Positions 52,342 to 61,637 of a stretch of DNA of 64,000 nt are shown here, piece by piece. This DNA is from Oscillospiraceae bacterium (GTDB lineage Bacteria; Bacillota; Clostridia; Oscillospirales; Acutalibacteraceae): the NCBI GenBank assembly GCA_910574995.1, contig CAJTCS010000006.1, positions 166,132 to 230,131 of the forward strand. The letters run 5' to 3'. The translations under genes were made by a program, and so were the position numbers. How positions within the stretch are numbered: the first letter of the stretch is position 1; each line of letters begins with the position of its first letter. A model generated the notes under the pieces. The model saw only the letters and a program-made list of their open reading frames with translations. It did no database searches and had not been told where the DNA came from.

Positions 52342-53773
52342 TCTCGGCGTACATGTAAAAAAGCAGGCCACGGCGGTAAGCATCCCTGTGGTAGCTGACA
52401 GCGGCATCCCCTATTTCGTGGGTACCGCTCCTGTGCATACCGCCGCAAAGCCCGCTAAGCCCAACTACCCCGTCCTGTGCACCAGTTGGGACGAGGCCGT
52501 GGAGAAGCTGGGCTTTAGCTATGACTGGAAGAAATACACGCTCTGCGAGGCCGTATACAGCCATTTCCAGCTGTACGGCTGTCAGCCCGCCATTTTCTGC
52601 AATGTGCTGGACCCCGCCGACGCGGACATGAAAAAGGCCGCTGCCAGCCAGAGCTACACTGTATCCGGCCACGTGGTTGCCCTGCCCTTTGAGACGCTGT
52701 GGGAGGGGCTCAAGGCCACCAGCGGCGAGGGAGAAAGCGGCGTGGTGCTGCAGGAGGGTGAGGACTACACCCTGTTCTACGATGAGGAAAAGGGCTGTGT
52801 CCTGGAGCTTTTGGAGGGGGGCACGGCCTACGACGCCACTTCCCTCACGGTGGAATCCGCCCAGCTGGACCCCGCCGCCGTCACCAATACGGATATCGTC
52901 ATGGGGCTGAACCAGGTGGATGCCTGCATGACGGCGGTGGGGCAGGTCCCCGACCTGCTGCTGGCCCCGGGCTTCTCCCACGACACGGTGGTAGCCGCCG
53001 TCATGGCCACGAAAGCGGCGGGCATCAACGGCCTGTTCGGGGCTAAGGCCCTCATCGACGCGGACTGCTCCACTGGGGGTGTGACGGAATACAGCCAGCT
53101 GACCGCCTACAAAAACAAGAATAACTTTGTAGACGTAAACCAGATCGTCTGCTGGCCCCAGGTAAAACTGGGTGAATATCAGTTCCACCTTTCCACCCAA
53201 CTGGCCGGGCTTATGGCCTCCGTGGACAGCATCAACGGCGGGTGCCCCTATGAATCCCCCAGCAACAAGAACCTGAAAATCGACGGCTGCTGCCTGGAGA
53301 ATGGCAGTGAAGTCAACCTGACCTGGGAGCAGGTGAACCTGATTGCGGGCAGCTGGGGCGTGGTGACGGCCATCAACTTTATGGGCATGGGCTGGACGGC
53401 AAAGGGCAACTACACCGCCTGCTACCCCGCGAACACGGACGTGAAAGACCAGTTTATCCCCATCTCCCGCATGTTCGACTGGGTGGGCAACACGTTTGTC
53501 CGCACGTTCTGGGCGCGGCTGGACAGGCCTATGGTCCCGCGGCTTGTGGACAACATCCTGGACACCTGTAACATCTGGCTCAACGGCCAGGTGGCGGCAG
53601 AACACCTGCTGGGGGCCCGTGCCGTGATGCTGGAATCGGAAAACAACCCCCTGGACCTGGCAGCGGGTATCATCCGCATCCACGTGTACATCACGCCGCC
53701 CAGCCCCATGCAGGAATGCGATTTCACGCTGGAGTACGATATAGGCTATTTGCAGTCCGCGTTTGCGGCGTAA
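52334..53773 (+). CDS. Contractile tail sheath protein
   Basis: The 479-aa protein MPDLGVHVKKQ... has IPYFVGTAPVHTA, GINGLFGAKALID and a C-terminal domain (FVRTFWARLDRPMVPRLVDN) characteristic of myovirus sheath (P2 FI type). Its presence shows the phage is a myovirus. Confidence 0.93.
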   Translation: MPDLGVHVKKQATAVSIPVVADSGIPYFVGTAPVHTAAKPAKPNYPVLCTSWDEAVEKLGFSYDWKKYTLCEAVYSHFQLYGCQPAIFCNVLDPADADMKKAAASQSYTVSGHVVALPFETLWEGLKATSGEGESGVVLQEGEDYTLFYDEEKGCVLELLEGGTAYDATSLTVESAQLDPAAVTNTDIVMGLNQVDACMTAVGQVPDLLLAPGFSHDTVVAAVMATKAAGINGLFGAKALIDADCSTGGVTEYSQLTAYKNKNNFVDVNQIVCWPQVKLGEYQFHLSTQLAGLMASVDSINGGCPYESPSNKNLKIDGCCLENGSEVNLTWEQVNLIAGSWGVVTAINFMGMGWTAKGNYTACYPANTDVKDQFIPISRMFDWVGNTFVRTFWARLDRPMVPRLVDNILDTCNIWLNGQVAAEHLLGARAVMLESENNPLDLAAGIIRIHVYITPPSPMQECDFTLEYDIGYLQSAFAA

Positions 53774-53786
53774 GGAGGGGTGAAAT

Positions 53787-54302
53787 ATGGAACAGGCAGT
53801 AGGCTATTATAACCTTGAGGTATACGAGGACAGCGTGAACCTGCTGGGGATCGCCAACGTCACGCTCCCCTCTATCGAGTACATGACGGCCACCATCACG
53901 GGGGCGGGGATGATGGGGAACATGGACGTGCCCTTTATGGGCATGGTGAACTCCATGAAGATGTCCCTGAAATTCCTCACCATGACCCAGGCGGCCACAA
54001 AGCTGATCGCCCCGAAAAAGCATCAGCTGGACATCCGTGTGGCGGAGGAAAACTGGAACGTGGAGCAAGCCGAGGTGGGCACCTGGGCGGACAAGTTCGT
54101 GGTGATCTGCCAGCCCCGGTCCATGAGCCCCGGGCAGGTAGCGCCTTTCTCCGCCGCCGACGTTTCCGGCGAGTTTGAGGTGTACTACTATGCCGCCTAC
54201 CGGCAGGGGGTCAATCTGTGGGAAATCGACAAGCGCAACATGAAGTGCGTGATTGACGGCGTGGACTACATGGCCGGTATCCGCAAGGCGCTGGGGAAAT
54301 AA
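53787..54302 (+). CDS. Tail tube protein (FII type)
   Basis: The 171-aa protein (NLLGIANVTLPSIEYMTATI) follows the sheath as in P2 FI-FII. It forms the inner tail tube. GGAGG precedes the ATG. Confidence 0.9.
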   Translation: MEQAVGYYNLEVYEDSVNLLGIANVTLPSIEYMTATITGAGMMGNMDVPFMGMVNSMKMSLKFLTMTQAATKLIAPKKHQLDIRVAEENWNVEQAEVGTWADKFVVICQPRSMSPGQVAPFSAADVSGEFEVYYYAAYRQGVNLWEIDKRNMKCVIDGVDYMAGIRKALGK

Positions 54303-54318
54303 GCCCCGAACGCAAAGG

Positions 54319-54343
54319 TGCCCCCGGAAACACTCCGGGGGCA
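54319..54343. terminator. Terminator between tube and hicB
   Basis: TGCCCCCGGA-AACAC-TCCGGGGGCA. Short T-rich tails on either side (CTTTGT on +, CCTTTG on -) would allow some function for hicB, but it is a weak candidate for the late operon. Confidence 0.55.
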
Positions 54344-54351
54344 GGCCTTTG

Positions 54352-54732
54352 TCAGGTGAGGTGCAGGCGCTCTTTCAGGGCGTCCTGGAGAACGCGGGAT
54401 AAACTGAGGCCAGCAGCAGACACTTGCTCATCCAACCACTTTGGCAGGGATACCGTGCGGCGCACGGCCCTGTCGTCCCGGACAACAGCCCGCACCAGGT
54501 TAACAAATTCACCCGGCTTGCAGGCTACATCCTCCAGACGGCTGGCAGGAGGAAGCTCTTCTCCTTCCGTCTCGCAAAAAGCGGCCCACTGGGTAAGCAG
54601 ATCCTGGGCCATGTACAAGGCGTTGGACAAGTTCTTTCCCTCTGTCATACAACTGGGAAGGTCGGGGAAAGCAATGGTGTATGAGCCGTCGCTTTCGGGA
54701 TGAAAAACGGCAGGATAGATATATTCGTTCAT
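54352..54732 (-). CDS. hicB: HicB antitoxin
   Basis: The 126-aa protein has the HicB fold YPAVFHPESDGSYTIAFPDL, then LSNALYMAQDLLTQW, and a C-terminal ribbon-helix-helix/Arc-like DNA-binding tail (RRTVSLPKWLDEQVSAAGLS). It would neutralise HicA and repress its own promoter. It lies antisense within the tail operon. Confidence 0.92.
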   Translation of the reverse strand: MNEYIYPAVFHPESDGSYTIAFPDLPSCMTEGKNLSNALYMAQDLLTQWAAFCETEGEELPPASRLEDVACKPGEFVNLVRAVVRDDRAVRRTVSLPKWLDEQVSAAGLSLSRVLQDALKERLHLT

Positions 54733-54768
54733 AGGCAGCTCCTTTCTGTGCCCCCAAAGGGGCGGGGC

Positions 54769-54948
54769 TTATTTTATCAGCCCCGCTTGCTTTAGTATGG
54801 CCTTGCTGAGATTTTCGTTGATCTCTCGGTGCCTGGGCACCGGGACTGGACGGCATCCGGCTTTCTTGTAGATCGTGTGATCGCCTATGTCCCGGGCTTT
54901 ATGGTATCCAGCGGCTAACAACCTGTTTATGATCTCCCGCCGTTTCAT
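54769..54948 (-). CDS. hicA: HicA mRNA interferase toxin
   Basis: The 59-aa protein is a dsRBD-like HicA: MKRREIINRLLAAGYHKARD, then DHTIYKKAGCRPVPVPRH with the catalytic His, ending ILKQAGLIK. HicA cleaves mRNA. It is transcribed first, 36 bp before hicB, with AGGAGG before ATG 54948. Confidence 0.88.
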   Translation of the reverse strand: MKRREIINRLLAAGYHKARDIGDHTIYKKAGCRPVPVPRHREINENLSKAILKQAGLIK

Positions 54949-54973
54949 TTCCTACCTCCTTCCTGATAAGCTT

Positions 54974-55025
54974 ATTATACTACATAATTTACGTAATGTC
55001 AAGGACAAAATGCATAAATTATGCA
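54974..55025 (-). promoter_or_regulatory. Promoter and operator of hicAB
   Basis: On the minus strand TTGACA (55002-54997), 17 bp and TATAAT (54979-54974). Palindromes TTACGTAA in the spacer and TGCATAA-A-TTATGCA just upstream (55011-55025) are candidate HicB operators. Confidence 0.8.
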
Positions 55026-55049
55026 ATTCTTTAAAAAGGAGCTATCTCT

Positions 55050-55478
55050 ATGCAAAAAGAAAATGCCATAAATTTTAATGATGGAGCTGCCCAGGCCGAA
55101 CTGGACGAGGACGTCCGGCAGGCGGAGCAGGCGGAAGCCGCAGCCGCGGTCAAGAAAGAAGAGCCGGTGTATGTCCACACATTCAAAAAGCCTTTCACTT
55201 GGGAGGGCAAGACTGCGGAAAGCCTGACTTTCGATTGGGACAGCCTGACCGGCGCGGACTACGCGGCCATTGAGGACAGGATGATACGCCGGGGCCGCAC
55301 GCTGGTGACGCCGGAGTTTACCGGGACATTCCTGGTGGGCATGGCTGTCATGGCCTGCACGGACAGGGACAGCAATGGCAGGCGGATTGTCGACGAGCCC
55401 TTTTTGCGTGCCCTCCCCCTGCGGGATTACAAGGTGATCCTGATGAAAGCGCGCGATTTTTTACTGCGGCAGGGCTGA
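55050..55478 (+). CDS. Tail assembly chaperone E (pre-frameshift product)
   Basis: The 142-aa protein (VYVHTFKKPFTWEGKTAESL, FDWDSLTGADYAAIEDRM) is the short form of the tail chaperone that coats the tape measure during assembly (P2 gpE type). It ends RDFLLRQG. AAAGGAG precedes the ATG. The codons GAT TTT TTA near the end hold the slippery sequence. Confidence 0.85.
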   Translation: MQKENAINFNDGAAQAELDEDVRQAEQAEAAAAVKKEEPVYVHTFKKPFTWEGKTAESLTFDWDSLTGADYAAIEDRMIRRGRTLVTPEFTGTFLVGMAVMACTDRDSNGRRIVDEPFLRALPLRDYKVILMKARDFLLRQG

Positions 55479-55684
55479 CCCCCAAGCCCGGCTGGCTGCG
55501 GGAACAGTGCCTCATCCTGGCCGGGAACAGCAAAAGCACCAGCGTGTTTGAATGGCTCTCCCGGCCCCTGCGGGAGCTGGGGGAATGGATCCGGATCAAC
55601 AACCGGCTGATCGACAAAGAAAAACAGTTTTATGAGAACGCCCGGGCGACACGCGGCGGGCGGAAATTCGGTTTCAGGAGGTGA
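55463..55684 (+). CDS. Tail assembly chaperone E' extension made by -1 frameshift
   Basis: A T TTT TTA heptamer (55457-55463) lets ribosomes slip into the -1 frame, adding 73 residues (starting TAAGLTPKPGWLREQCLILA, ending GGRKFGFRR). This E-E' organisation is known in P2 and most tailed phages. The extension frame lacks any start codon of its own, which supports frameshifting. Confidence 0.88.
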   Translation, partial: TAAGLTPKPGWLREQCLILAGNSKSTSVFEWLSRPLRELGEWIRINNRLIDKEKQFYENARATRGGRKFGFRR

Positions 55685-55690
55685 TGGGAA

Positions 55691-58600
55691 GTGCCCGGCG
55701 GCAAGCAATATGAGATGCTTTTTAAGCTCAATGCCCAGGCCAATTCAGGCTTTAAGGGCACTTTCACCCAGGCCCAGGCGCAATTTGCCAAGCTGGGCAA
55801 TGAGATTCAGGCCCTGAACCGGGTGCAGGGGGATATCGCCGCCTACCAGAAGCAGTCTGCGGCGATAGAGGGCACTTCCCAAAAATTATCCAACTTAAAG
55901 CGCCAGCACGACGCGCTGCAGGAGAGGCTTGCTGCCAGCACCCGGCAACAGGAGCTGTTCCGGGAGCAGATTGCGAAGAGCACCGGGGACACCTCGGGCC
56001 TGGAGCAGAAGCTGGCCAAAGCCACCGAACATACCGCCAAGCTGCGTGAGCAGGAGGCCCAGCTGGATGAGCGCGTCCGGGGCGCTAATGTGAGCCTGGA
56101 TAACCAGAAAAACCGGCTTGACGCCACCACCAAACGGTTGGAGGAGGCCGGGGTCAGCATGGATGACTTGTCCGGGGAGAGCGCCCGGCTGGCCGATAAA
56201 ATCCAGGAACTTTCCGCGCAGCAGGATACAGCCTCCCATGCGGCGTGGGTCGCGCAGAAAGAGATGGAGGAACTCAGCAGGCAGGAGGAAGAAGCCGCCC
56301 AGTCTGCGGAGGAATACGGCAAATCGGCTGCCAATGCTTTTGACGCTGCGGCCAGCGCCCTGGCTGCGGCGGGCCTTGTGGCCGGGCTCAAGCGGATTGG
56401 CGAAGCTTACATAGGCACGGTGCAGGCCGCCGGGGAATTCGGCGCTGTCATGTCCAACGTGGAGGCCCTTTCCGGGGCCAATACCCAACAGATGGCCGCC
56501 TTGAATGCCCAGGCCAAAGAGTTGGGGGCCACCACCAAGTTCACCGCCCTGGAATCCGGCGAAGCTATGGGCTACATGGGGATGGCTGGCTGGAACGCCC
56601 AGCAGATGCTTGCCGGCATGCCCGACGTGCTGGACCTGTCCGCTGCTTCCGGGGAAGACCTGGCGGGCGTGGCGGATATCGTCACGGACAGCCTGACCGG
56701 CTTCAAGCTGACTGCCGCCGACACTGGCGAATTTGTGGACGTGCTGGCGGAAGCGTCCAGAAAGTCCAACACCAATGTGTCCATGCTGGGGGAGTCGTTC
56801 AAGTACGTGGCTCCCCTTGCCGGTACGCTGGGTTATTCCGCCCAGGATACCGCCGTGGCCCTGGGCTTGATGGCCAATGCAGGCATCAAGAGTTCGCAGG
56901 CGGGCACTACCCTGCGTACAGCCCTCACGAACCTGGTTTCCCCCACCAAAGAGCAGGCCGCCGAGATGGACCGCCTGAAAATCAGCCTGACGGATTCTAC
57001 TGGCCTGATGCTCCCCTTGTTAGATACGGTGGACAACCTGCGGGGCGCGTTTGACCGTATGAGCGAGGCGGAGCAGTCCGCCGCGGCAAGCACGCTATTT
57101 GGAAAAGAAGCCATGTCCGGGATGCTGGCCATCATCAATGCCAGCGAGGCGGACTATAACAATCTTACACAAAGCATCTATAATTCCGCCGGGGCGGCGG
57201 AGGCTATGGCAAAGATTAAGCTGGACAACCTCAGCGGCGACCTGACCCTTTTGCAGTCCGCGGCGGATGGCCTGTCCCTTACCCTGGGCGAGGTGTTCAT
57301 GCCCCAGGTGCGGGGGTTGGTGCAGGCGGGCACGAATATACTGGGCGTGGCGGACAAGGTTGTCCAGGACAACCCGGCGTTGGTGAAAGCCCTCATGGCG
57401 GGGGCTGGGGCCGTGGGCCTGATGACTGCCGCTGTGACAGCCTTTGCGGCGGCGAAAAAGGCCGCTGCGGCTATCGACCTGGCTGCCATGTTCACCGGCC
57501 CTGTGGGCCCGATTATAGCCGTTGCTGGAGCCGTTGCCGTCGTGACGGCGGGCATTATAGGGGCCGTGGAGGAAGCCAATAAGGGCGTCCCGAAAGTGGA
57601 GGAATTGACCCAGGCCGCCCGGGATTCTGCCGCCGCTATGGGCGAGATTGCGGGCGGGTTTGCGGACAGCCAGGCGGATATCGCCGCCACGGCGGACGTG
57701 GCCGGCGTGTATATCGACCGTCTGGACGAGCTGGGCGCAAAAACCAGCCTGACCAAAGCGGAATCCCAGGAATACCACAATATTTTACAGCTTTTGTGTG
57801 ATTCGGTGCCGGAGCTGGCGGCCTCCATCGACCTGGAGACGGATTCCATCTCGGGCGGCACGGAAGCGCTCCGGGCCCAGACGGAGGCCTGGAAAGAAAA
57901 CGCCCAGGAGCAGGCCCGGCAGGAGGCCTTAAAAGAGCTGATGGCCGAGCAGGGCGACGTGCTGAAAGAACAGGCCAAAAACACCATTTTGCTGCAAGAG
58001 GCCGAAGCGAAGCTGAAAGTCCAGCAGAAACGCCGGGCAGAGATCATGGCCCAGCAAGCCGAAATGGAGCAGGAAGCCAGAGACAATGCGCATAACCTGA
58101 CGGATGAATATTTCCAGTTAAGCGATGAAATGGGGCGGGTCAACGAAGACATCCGCATTAGCGAAGCAACTATAGAATCCTACAACCAGGCTTTGGTAGA
58201 CAACCAGGCCGCGGCGAATGCTGCTAAACGGTATGTGCGGGATTTCGCCGGGGCCCTGATGAAAGTGCCCGACGCGGCGGGCGAAGCGGAGGAAGCCGTC
58301 AGCGAATTCAGCGCGGCAGAGCGCAAAATGGCAGAGCTCGCCAAAGACAGCGCGGATAAAACGGTGGCAAGCTTTGTTGGCATCGGTGGCTATTTGGCCG
58401 GCACTTTGGGGGAAGTCAACAACCACTACCATGAGATGTACAATGCTGCCTATGACAGCATTTCCGGGCAGATGGGCCTGTTTGAAAACATGTCCGGTGC
58501 GGTGTCCGAGTACGCAGAGAAAGCTGACCTCTCTCTGGAAAATATGAAAAATGCGCTGGACAGCCAGGCCCAGTACATGAATGATTATGCGGCAAATATG

Positions 58601-59341
58601 CAGAAAGCCGTGCAAATGGGCGTGGACGATGGCTTACTGGCGGAGCTGTCAGACGGCAGCGTGGAAAGCGCCGCCTACTTGCAGGAGATTGTCAACAGCT
58701 CGGACGAGAAAATCAAAGAGGTAAATGAAAGCTTTAAAAAGGTGGAGCAGGGCAAGGAGGACTTCGCCAGGACTATAGCTGAAGCCCGTGACCGCCACAA
58801 GAAGATCATGGATGAGGCTGTGCAGAATTCCCGGCAGGCCATACAGGAAATGGATATGCGCAAGCTTGCCGTGAGTGTGTCCGAATCCACATTCAGCGGA
58901 CTTATTGCCGGGGCCATGGGCATGAAAGATGCGGTATATGCCGCCTATAACAGTGTGGCCCTCAGCGCTATGTCAGGCCTGAGCGCAGGCGTGTCGGCAG
59001 GAATTTCCATAACCCGTGGCTATGCCTCCGGCACGGAAAACGCTGCCCCGGGCTTTGCTTTGGTGGGCGAACGTGGCCCCGAGCTGGTGCTCTTTGGGGG
59101 CGGCGAGCAAGTCCTCAACGCACGGGAGACTGCGGCCCTGCAGGCCCGCCCGGCCTTGAGCGCCCAGCCTGCCTACAGCTACGGCGGGGAGCCGATGACC
59201 GTGCAGATCATCTTCCAGATCGAGGGGAACGCCACCCCGGAAACCGTAGACCGCCTGCGGTCATACGGCGGGGAGTTCGAGGCCCGGGTGCGCCGCGTTT
59301 TTGACGATTACATCCGGGACAAGGCAAGGAGGCGTATATGA
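55691..59341 (+). CDS. Tape measure protein
   Basis: The 1216-aa protein has a long N-terminal coiled-coil half (residues about 1-250), a PhageMin_Tail region (NVEALSGANTQQMAALNAQA, FKYVAPLAGTLGYSAQDTAV), hydrophobic segments (about 560-640) and a further coiled coil. It sets tail length and is ejected into the host membrane. GTG 55691 lies 7 nt after GGAGGTGAT. Confidence 0.94.
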   Translation: MPGGKQYEMLFKLNAQANSGFKGTFTQAQAQFAKLGNEIQALNRVQGDIAAYQKQSAAIEGTSQKLSNLKRQHDALQERLAASTRQQELFREQIAKSTGDTSGLEQKLAKATEHTAKLREQEAQLDERVRGANVSLDNQKNRLDATTKRLEEAGVSMDDLSGESARLADKIQELSAQQDTASHAAWVAQKEMEELSRQEEEAAQSAEEYGKSAANAFDAAASALAAAGLVAGLKRIGEAYIGTVQAAGEFGAVMSNVEALSGANTQQMAALNAQAKELGATTKFTALESGEAMGYMGMAGWNAQQMLAGMPDVLDLSAASGEDLAGVADIVTDSLTGFKLTAADTGEFVDVLAEASRKSNTNVSMLGESFKYVAPLAGTLGYSAQDTAVALGLMANAGIKSSQAGTTLRTALTNLVSPTKEQAAEMDRLKISLTDSTGLMLPLLDTVDNLRGAFDRMSEAEQSAAASTLFGKEAMSGMLAIINASEADYNNLTQSIYNSAGAAEAMAKIKLDNLSGDLTLLQSAADGLSLTLGEVFMPQVRGLVQAGTNILGVADKVVQDNPALVKALMAGAGAVGLMTAAVTAFAAAKKAAAAIDLAAMFTGPVGPIIAVAGAVAVVTAGIIGAVEEANKGVPKVEELTQAARDSAAAMGEIAGGFADSQADIAATADVAGVYIDRLDELGAKTSLTKAESQEYHNILQLLCDSVPELAASIDLETDSISGGTEALRAQTEAWKENAQEQARQEALKELMAEQGDVLKEQAKNTILLQEAEAKLKVQQKRRAEIMAQQAEMEQEARDNAHNLTDEYFQLSDEMGRVNEDIRISEATIESYNQALVDNQAAANAAKRYVRDFAGALMKVPDAAGEAEEAVSEFSAAERKMAELAKDSADKTVASFVGIGGYLAGTLGEVNNHYHEMYNAAYDSISGQMGLFENMSGAVSEYAEKADLSLENMKNALDSQAQYMNDYAANMQKAVQMGVDDGLLAELSDGSVESAAYLQEIVNSSDEKIKEVNESFKKVEQGKEDFARTIAEARDRHKKIMDEAVQNSRQAIQEMDMRKLAVSVSESTFSGLIAGAMGMKDAVYAAYNSVALSAMSGLSAGVSAGISITRGYASGTENAAPGFALVGERGPELVLFGGGEQVLNARETAALQARPALSAQPAYSYGGEPMTVQIIFQIEGNATPETVDRLRSYGGEFEARVRRVFDDYIRDKARRRI

Positions 59342-59547
59342 AAACGTACACGACCGTACAAGGCGACCTTTGGGACAGCATCGCCTACAAAACGCTGGGC
59401 AGCGTCCACTATACGGATAAGCTGATGGCGGCAAACCGCAAGTACCTGCATCTTTATACATTCCCGGCGGGCATTACGCTGACACTGCCGGAAATCAAGC
59501 AGGATAATACCCTGGCGGGCCTGCCGCCCTGGAAGCAGGAGGGATGA
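59338..59547 (+). CDS. Tail protein X (LysM-like)
   Basis: The 69-aa protein MKTYTTVQGDLWDSIAYKTL has the LysM-like fold of P2 gpX, found at the tail tip between tape measure and D. The start overlaps the tape measure stop (ATGA). Confidence 0.9.
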   Translation: MKTYTTVQGDLWDSIAYKTLGSVHYTDKLMAANRKYLHLYTFPAGITLTLPEIKQDNTLAGLPPWKQEG

Positions 59548-59549
59548 AC

Positions 59550-60605
59550 ATGTCTTATGAAACACCAGCACGACGGACGGACTTTTCCATCGCCGTGGAC
59601 GGGGTGAACGTCACCAAAAAGCTGCGGCCTTTTTTCCTGAATATGCAGTACACGGACGCGGCGGAAAGCGAGGCCGACGACCTGAAAATCACCCTGCAGG
59701 ACCGGGACGGCATCTGGGTCGGTGGCTGGCTTGGGGATATGATTCAGGCTGCCGGCATCCGGGGAGTGAAAATCAAGGCGGCGCTGGTGCAGCGCGGCTG
59801 GGAAAAGGACTACGACCGCTGGCTGGACTGCGGCGTCTTCGAGCTGGACAGCGTGGAAGCCAGCGGCCCGTCCACGGCGGTGGTGCTGCAAGCCTCCGCC
59901 CTGCCCTATTCCGGGGCAGTCCGCCAGACGAAAAAGACCCGCTCTTGGGAGCATTACAGCCTGACGGGCATCGCCCAGGAGATTGCCGCCAACAACGGCA
60001 TGAAATGCGGCCTCTACGCCGCCGCCAACCCTGTCTACGACCGGCTGGAACAGCGCAGGCAGACAGATACGGAATTCCTCTCACGCCTCTGTCAGGGCGC
60101 GGCGGTGAGCCTGAAAATCACCAACAACACGCTGGTTTTATTCGACCAGCGCTCCTTTGAAAAACAGCCGCCGGTACGCACCATCCGCAAGGGCGGCGGG
60201 TACGTCTCGTACCGGTTCATGGCCAGCACGGCAGGCACGCAGTACGATTCCTGCCGGGTCAGCTATACGGACCCGGCCACGGGGAAAGTGGTAGAGGGCA
60301 CGGCAAAGTCGGAGGATTACGATGAGTCTTCCAAGAACCACAAGCAGCTGGAAATCACTGCCAAAACGGCCAGCCCCGGCGAGGCCAAAGCCCTGGCGGA
60401 AAACCACCTGCGGATGCACAACAAGTTCGCCCGCATAGCCACTTTCACGCTGCCCGGCGACCCGCTTTTGCTGGCTGGGCAGACCGTGCAGGTGGAGGGC
60501 TGGGCCGCCTTTGACGGGAAATATTTGATGAGCCGGGCAGTGCATACACTGGGCCCGGGCGGATACACCACGGATGTGGAACTGCAAAAAGTGCTGGGGG
60601 TGTGA
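59550..60605 (+). CDS. Tail hub / late control protein D
   Basis: The 351-aa protein matches P2 gpD: DFSIAVDGVNVTKKLRPFFL at the N-terminus, and VEGWAAFDGKYLMSRAVH near the end. It forms the central baseplate hub. ATG 59550 is favoured because ATG 59544 touches the SD AGGAGGG. Confidence 0.88.
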   Translation: MSYETPARRTDFSIAVDGVNVTKKLRPFFLNMQYTDAAESEADDLKITLQDRDGIWVGGWLGDMIQAAGIRGVKIKAALVQRGWEKDYDRWLDCGVFELDSVEASGPSTAVVLQASALPYSGAVRQTKKTRSWEHYSLTGIAQEIAANNGMKCGLYAAANPVYDRLEQRRQTDTEFLSRLCQGAAVSLKITNNTLVLFDQRSFEKQPPVRTIRKGGGYVSYRFMASTAGTQYDSCRVSYTDPATGKVVEGTAKSEDYDESSKNHKQLEITAKTASPGEAKALAENHLRMHNKFARIATFTLPGDPLLLAGQTVQVEGWAAFDGKYLMSRAVHTLGPGGYTTDVELQKVLGV

Positions 60606-60607
60606 GC

Positions 60608-60883
60608 GTGGAGAGTATCGACCGGCTGATTCTGGCAGGCACGGTGATGGACTTGGACGAAGCGCACCACCGGGTGCGGGTGATTTACCGGGACGAGGAA
60701 GACCAGTCCGGGTGGCTGTATGTTTTGCAGCATCCGGGAGGCAAGGTTGACGTGGAGATGGTCGACAGCCATACTCATAAGGCATATTGGGAAAGCTGGA
60801 TGCCTAAAATCAACGACCAGGTGCTGGTGCTGTATTTGCCTGTGCTGGACGGGGACGGCTTTGTTTTGGGGAAAATCGGCTAG
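60608..60883 (+). CDS. Baseplate spike / gpV-like OB-fold protein
   Basis: The 91-aa protein (LILAGTVMDLDEAHHRVRVI, VLVLYLPVLDGDGFVLGKIG) resembles the N-terminal OB domain of baseplate assembly protein V but lacks the beta-helix spike. It may be a short hub-linker. GTG 60608 is preferred over 60602 for SD spacing. Confidence 0.75.
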   Translation: MESIDRLILAGTVMDLDEAHHRVRVIYRDEEDQSGWLYVLQHPGGKVDVEMVDSHTHKAYWESWMPKINDQVLVLYLPVLDGDGFVLGKIG

Positions 60884-60894
60884 GGGGTGAGCGC

Positions 60895-61302
60895 ATGGCG
60901 ATGGTGGGATGCTTCGGCGAAGTGGTCTTCCGGGTGGAAGAAGACGATGTGGAGACTTTCGACAATGTGGAATGGTCAGGCGAAGCCCGGTATGCGGTAC
61001 ATCAGCGGCACCTGCAAAACGCCCTCACTGAGTTTACCGGGGTGGAGCCGGATAAAATCACCTTTGAGATCACCCTGCTGGAACCCCTGGGTATCAACGT
61101 AATGGGCGAGCTGGTGAAGTTGTGGACATACGAGCGGGCGGGCACCGCCCTGCCGCTGGTGCTGGGCACACGGCCCTATGGCAAGTACCGCTGGAACCTC
61201 ATAAAGCACACGATCAAATATAAAAATTACGACGCCAAAGGCAATGTGATCCACGCCGTGGTGTCGCTGGAATTGCAGGAATACCTGCGGAATTGGGAGT
61301 AG
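60895..61302 (+). CDS. Tail terminator protein U
   Basis: The 135-aa protein (GCFGEVVFRVEEDDVETFDN, ALPLVLGTRPYGKYRW) matches P2 gpU family proteins. In P2 gene U lies beside D and X; it acts in tail completion. GGGGGTGAG precedes the ATG. Confidence 0.87.
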   Translation: MAMVGCFGEVVFRVEEDDVETFDNVEWSGEARYAVHQRHLQNALTEFTGVEPDKITFEITLLEPLGINVMGELVKLWTYERAGTALPLVLGTRPYGKYRWNLIKHTIKYKNYDAKGNVIHAVVSLELQEYLRNWE

Positions 61303-61305
61303 AAT

Positions 61306-61626
61306 ATGAGTTACCTGGTGGAGGCGGCGGACGCGGAAACTTTGGATTTGCGGCCGACTACAACAGCAGAAGAAGTGCTGCGGAACGTGGCAATCATCCT
61401 GGCCACAGCAAAGGGCAGCGTGCCCCTGTACCGGGACTTCGGCGTGTCCCAGGAATACCTGGACAAGCCCATGCCCACGGCAGAGGCAATGCTGATTTCC
61501 AGCGTGAAAGAGGCGGTGGAAGATTACGAGCCCCGGGCCTCCATCCTGGATATCCGGTTTACAGGCAACGCGACGGAACCGGCAAAGCTGGTGCCGATAG
61601 TGGAAATCGAGGTCAAAGAGGGATGA
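61306..61626 (+). CDS. Baseplate wedge protein gp25/gpW
   Basis: The 106-aa protein has the gp25 core EEVLRNVAIILATAKGSVPL and YRDFGVSQEYLDKP, as in P2 W and T4 gp25, part of the baseplate wedge. It starts 3 nt after the gpU stop. The antisense cassette follows. Confidence 0.9.
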   Translation: MSYLVEAADAETLDLRPTTTAEEVLRNVAIILATAKGSVPLYRDFGVSQEYLDKPMPTAEAMLISSVKEAVEDYEPRASILDIRFTGNATEPAKLVPIVEIEVKEG

Positions 61627-61637
61627 GAAAAGCCGGG

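Noticed and set aside
55457..55463. Sequencing error or pseudogene in the tail chaperone
   Set aside because: The overlap and heptamer match the normal E-E' frameshift arrangement of tailed phages.
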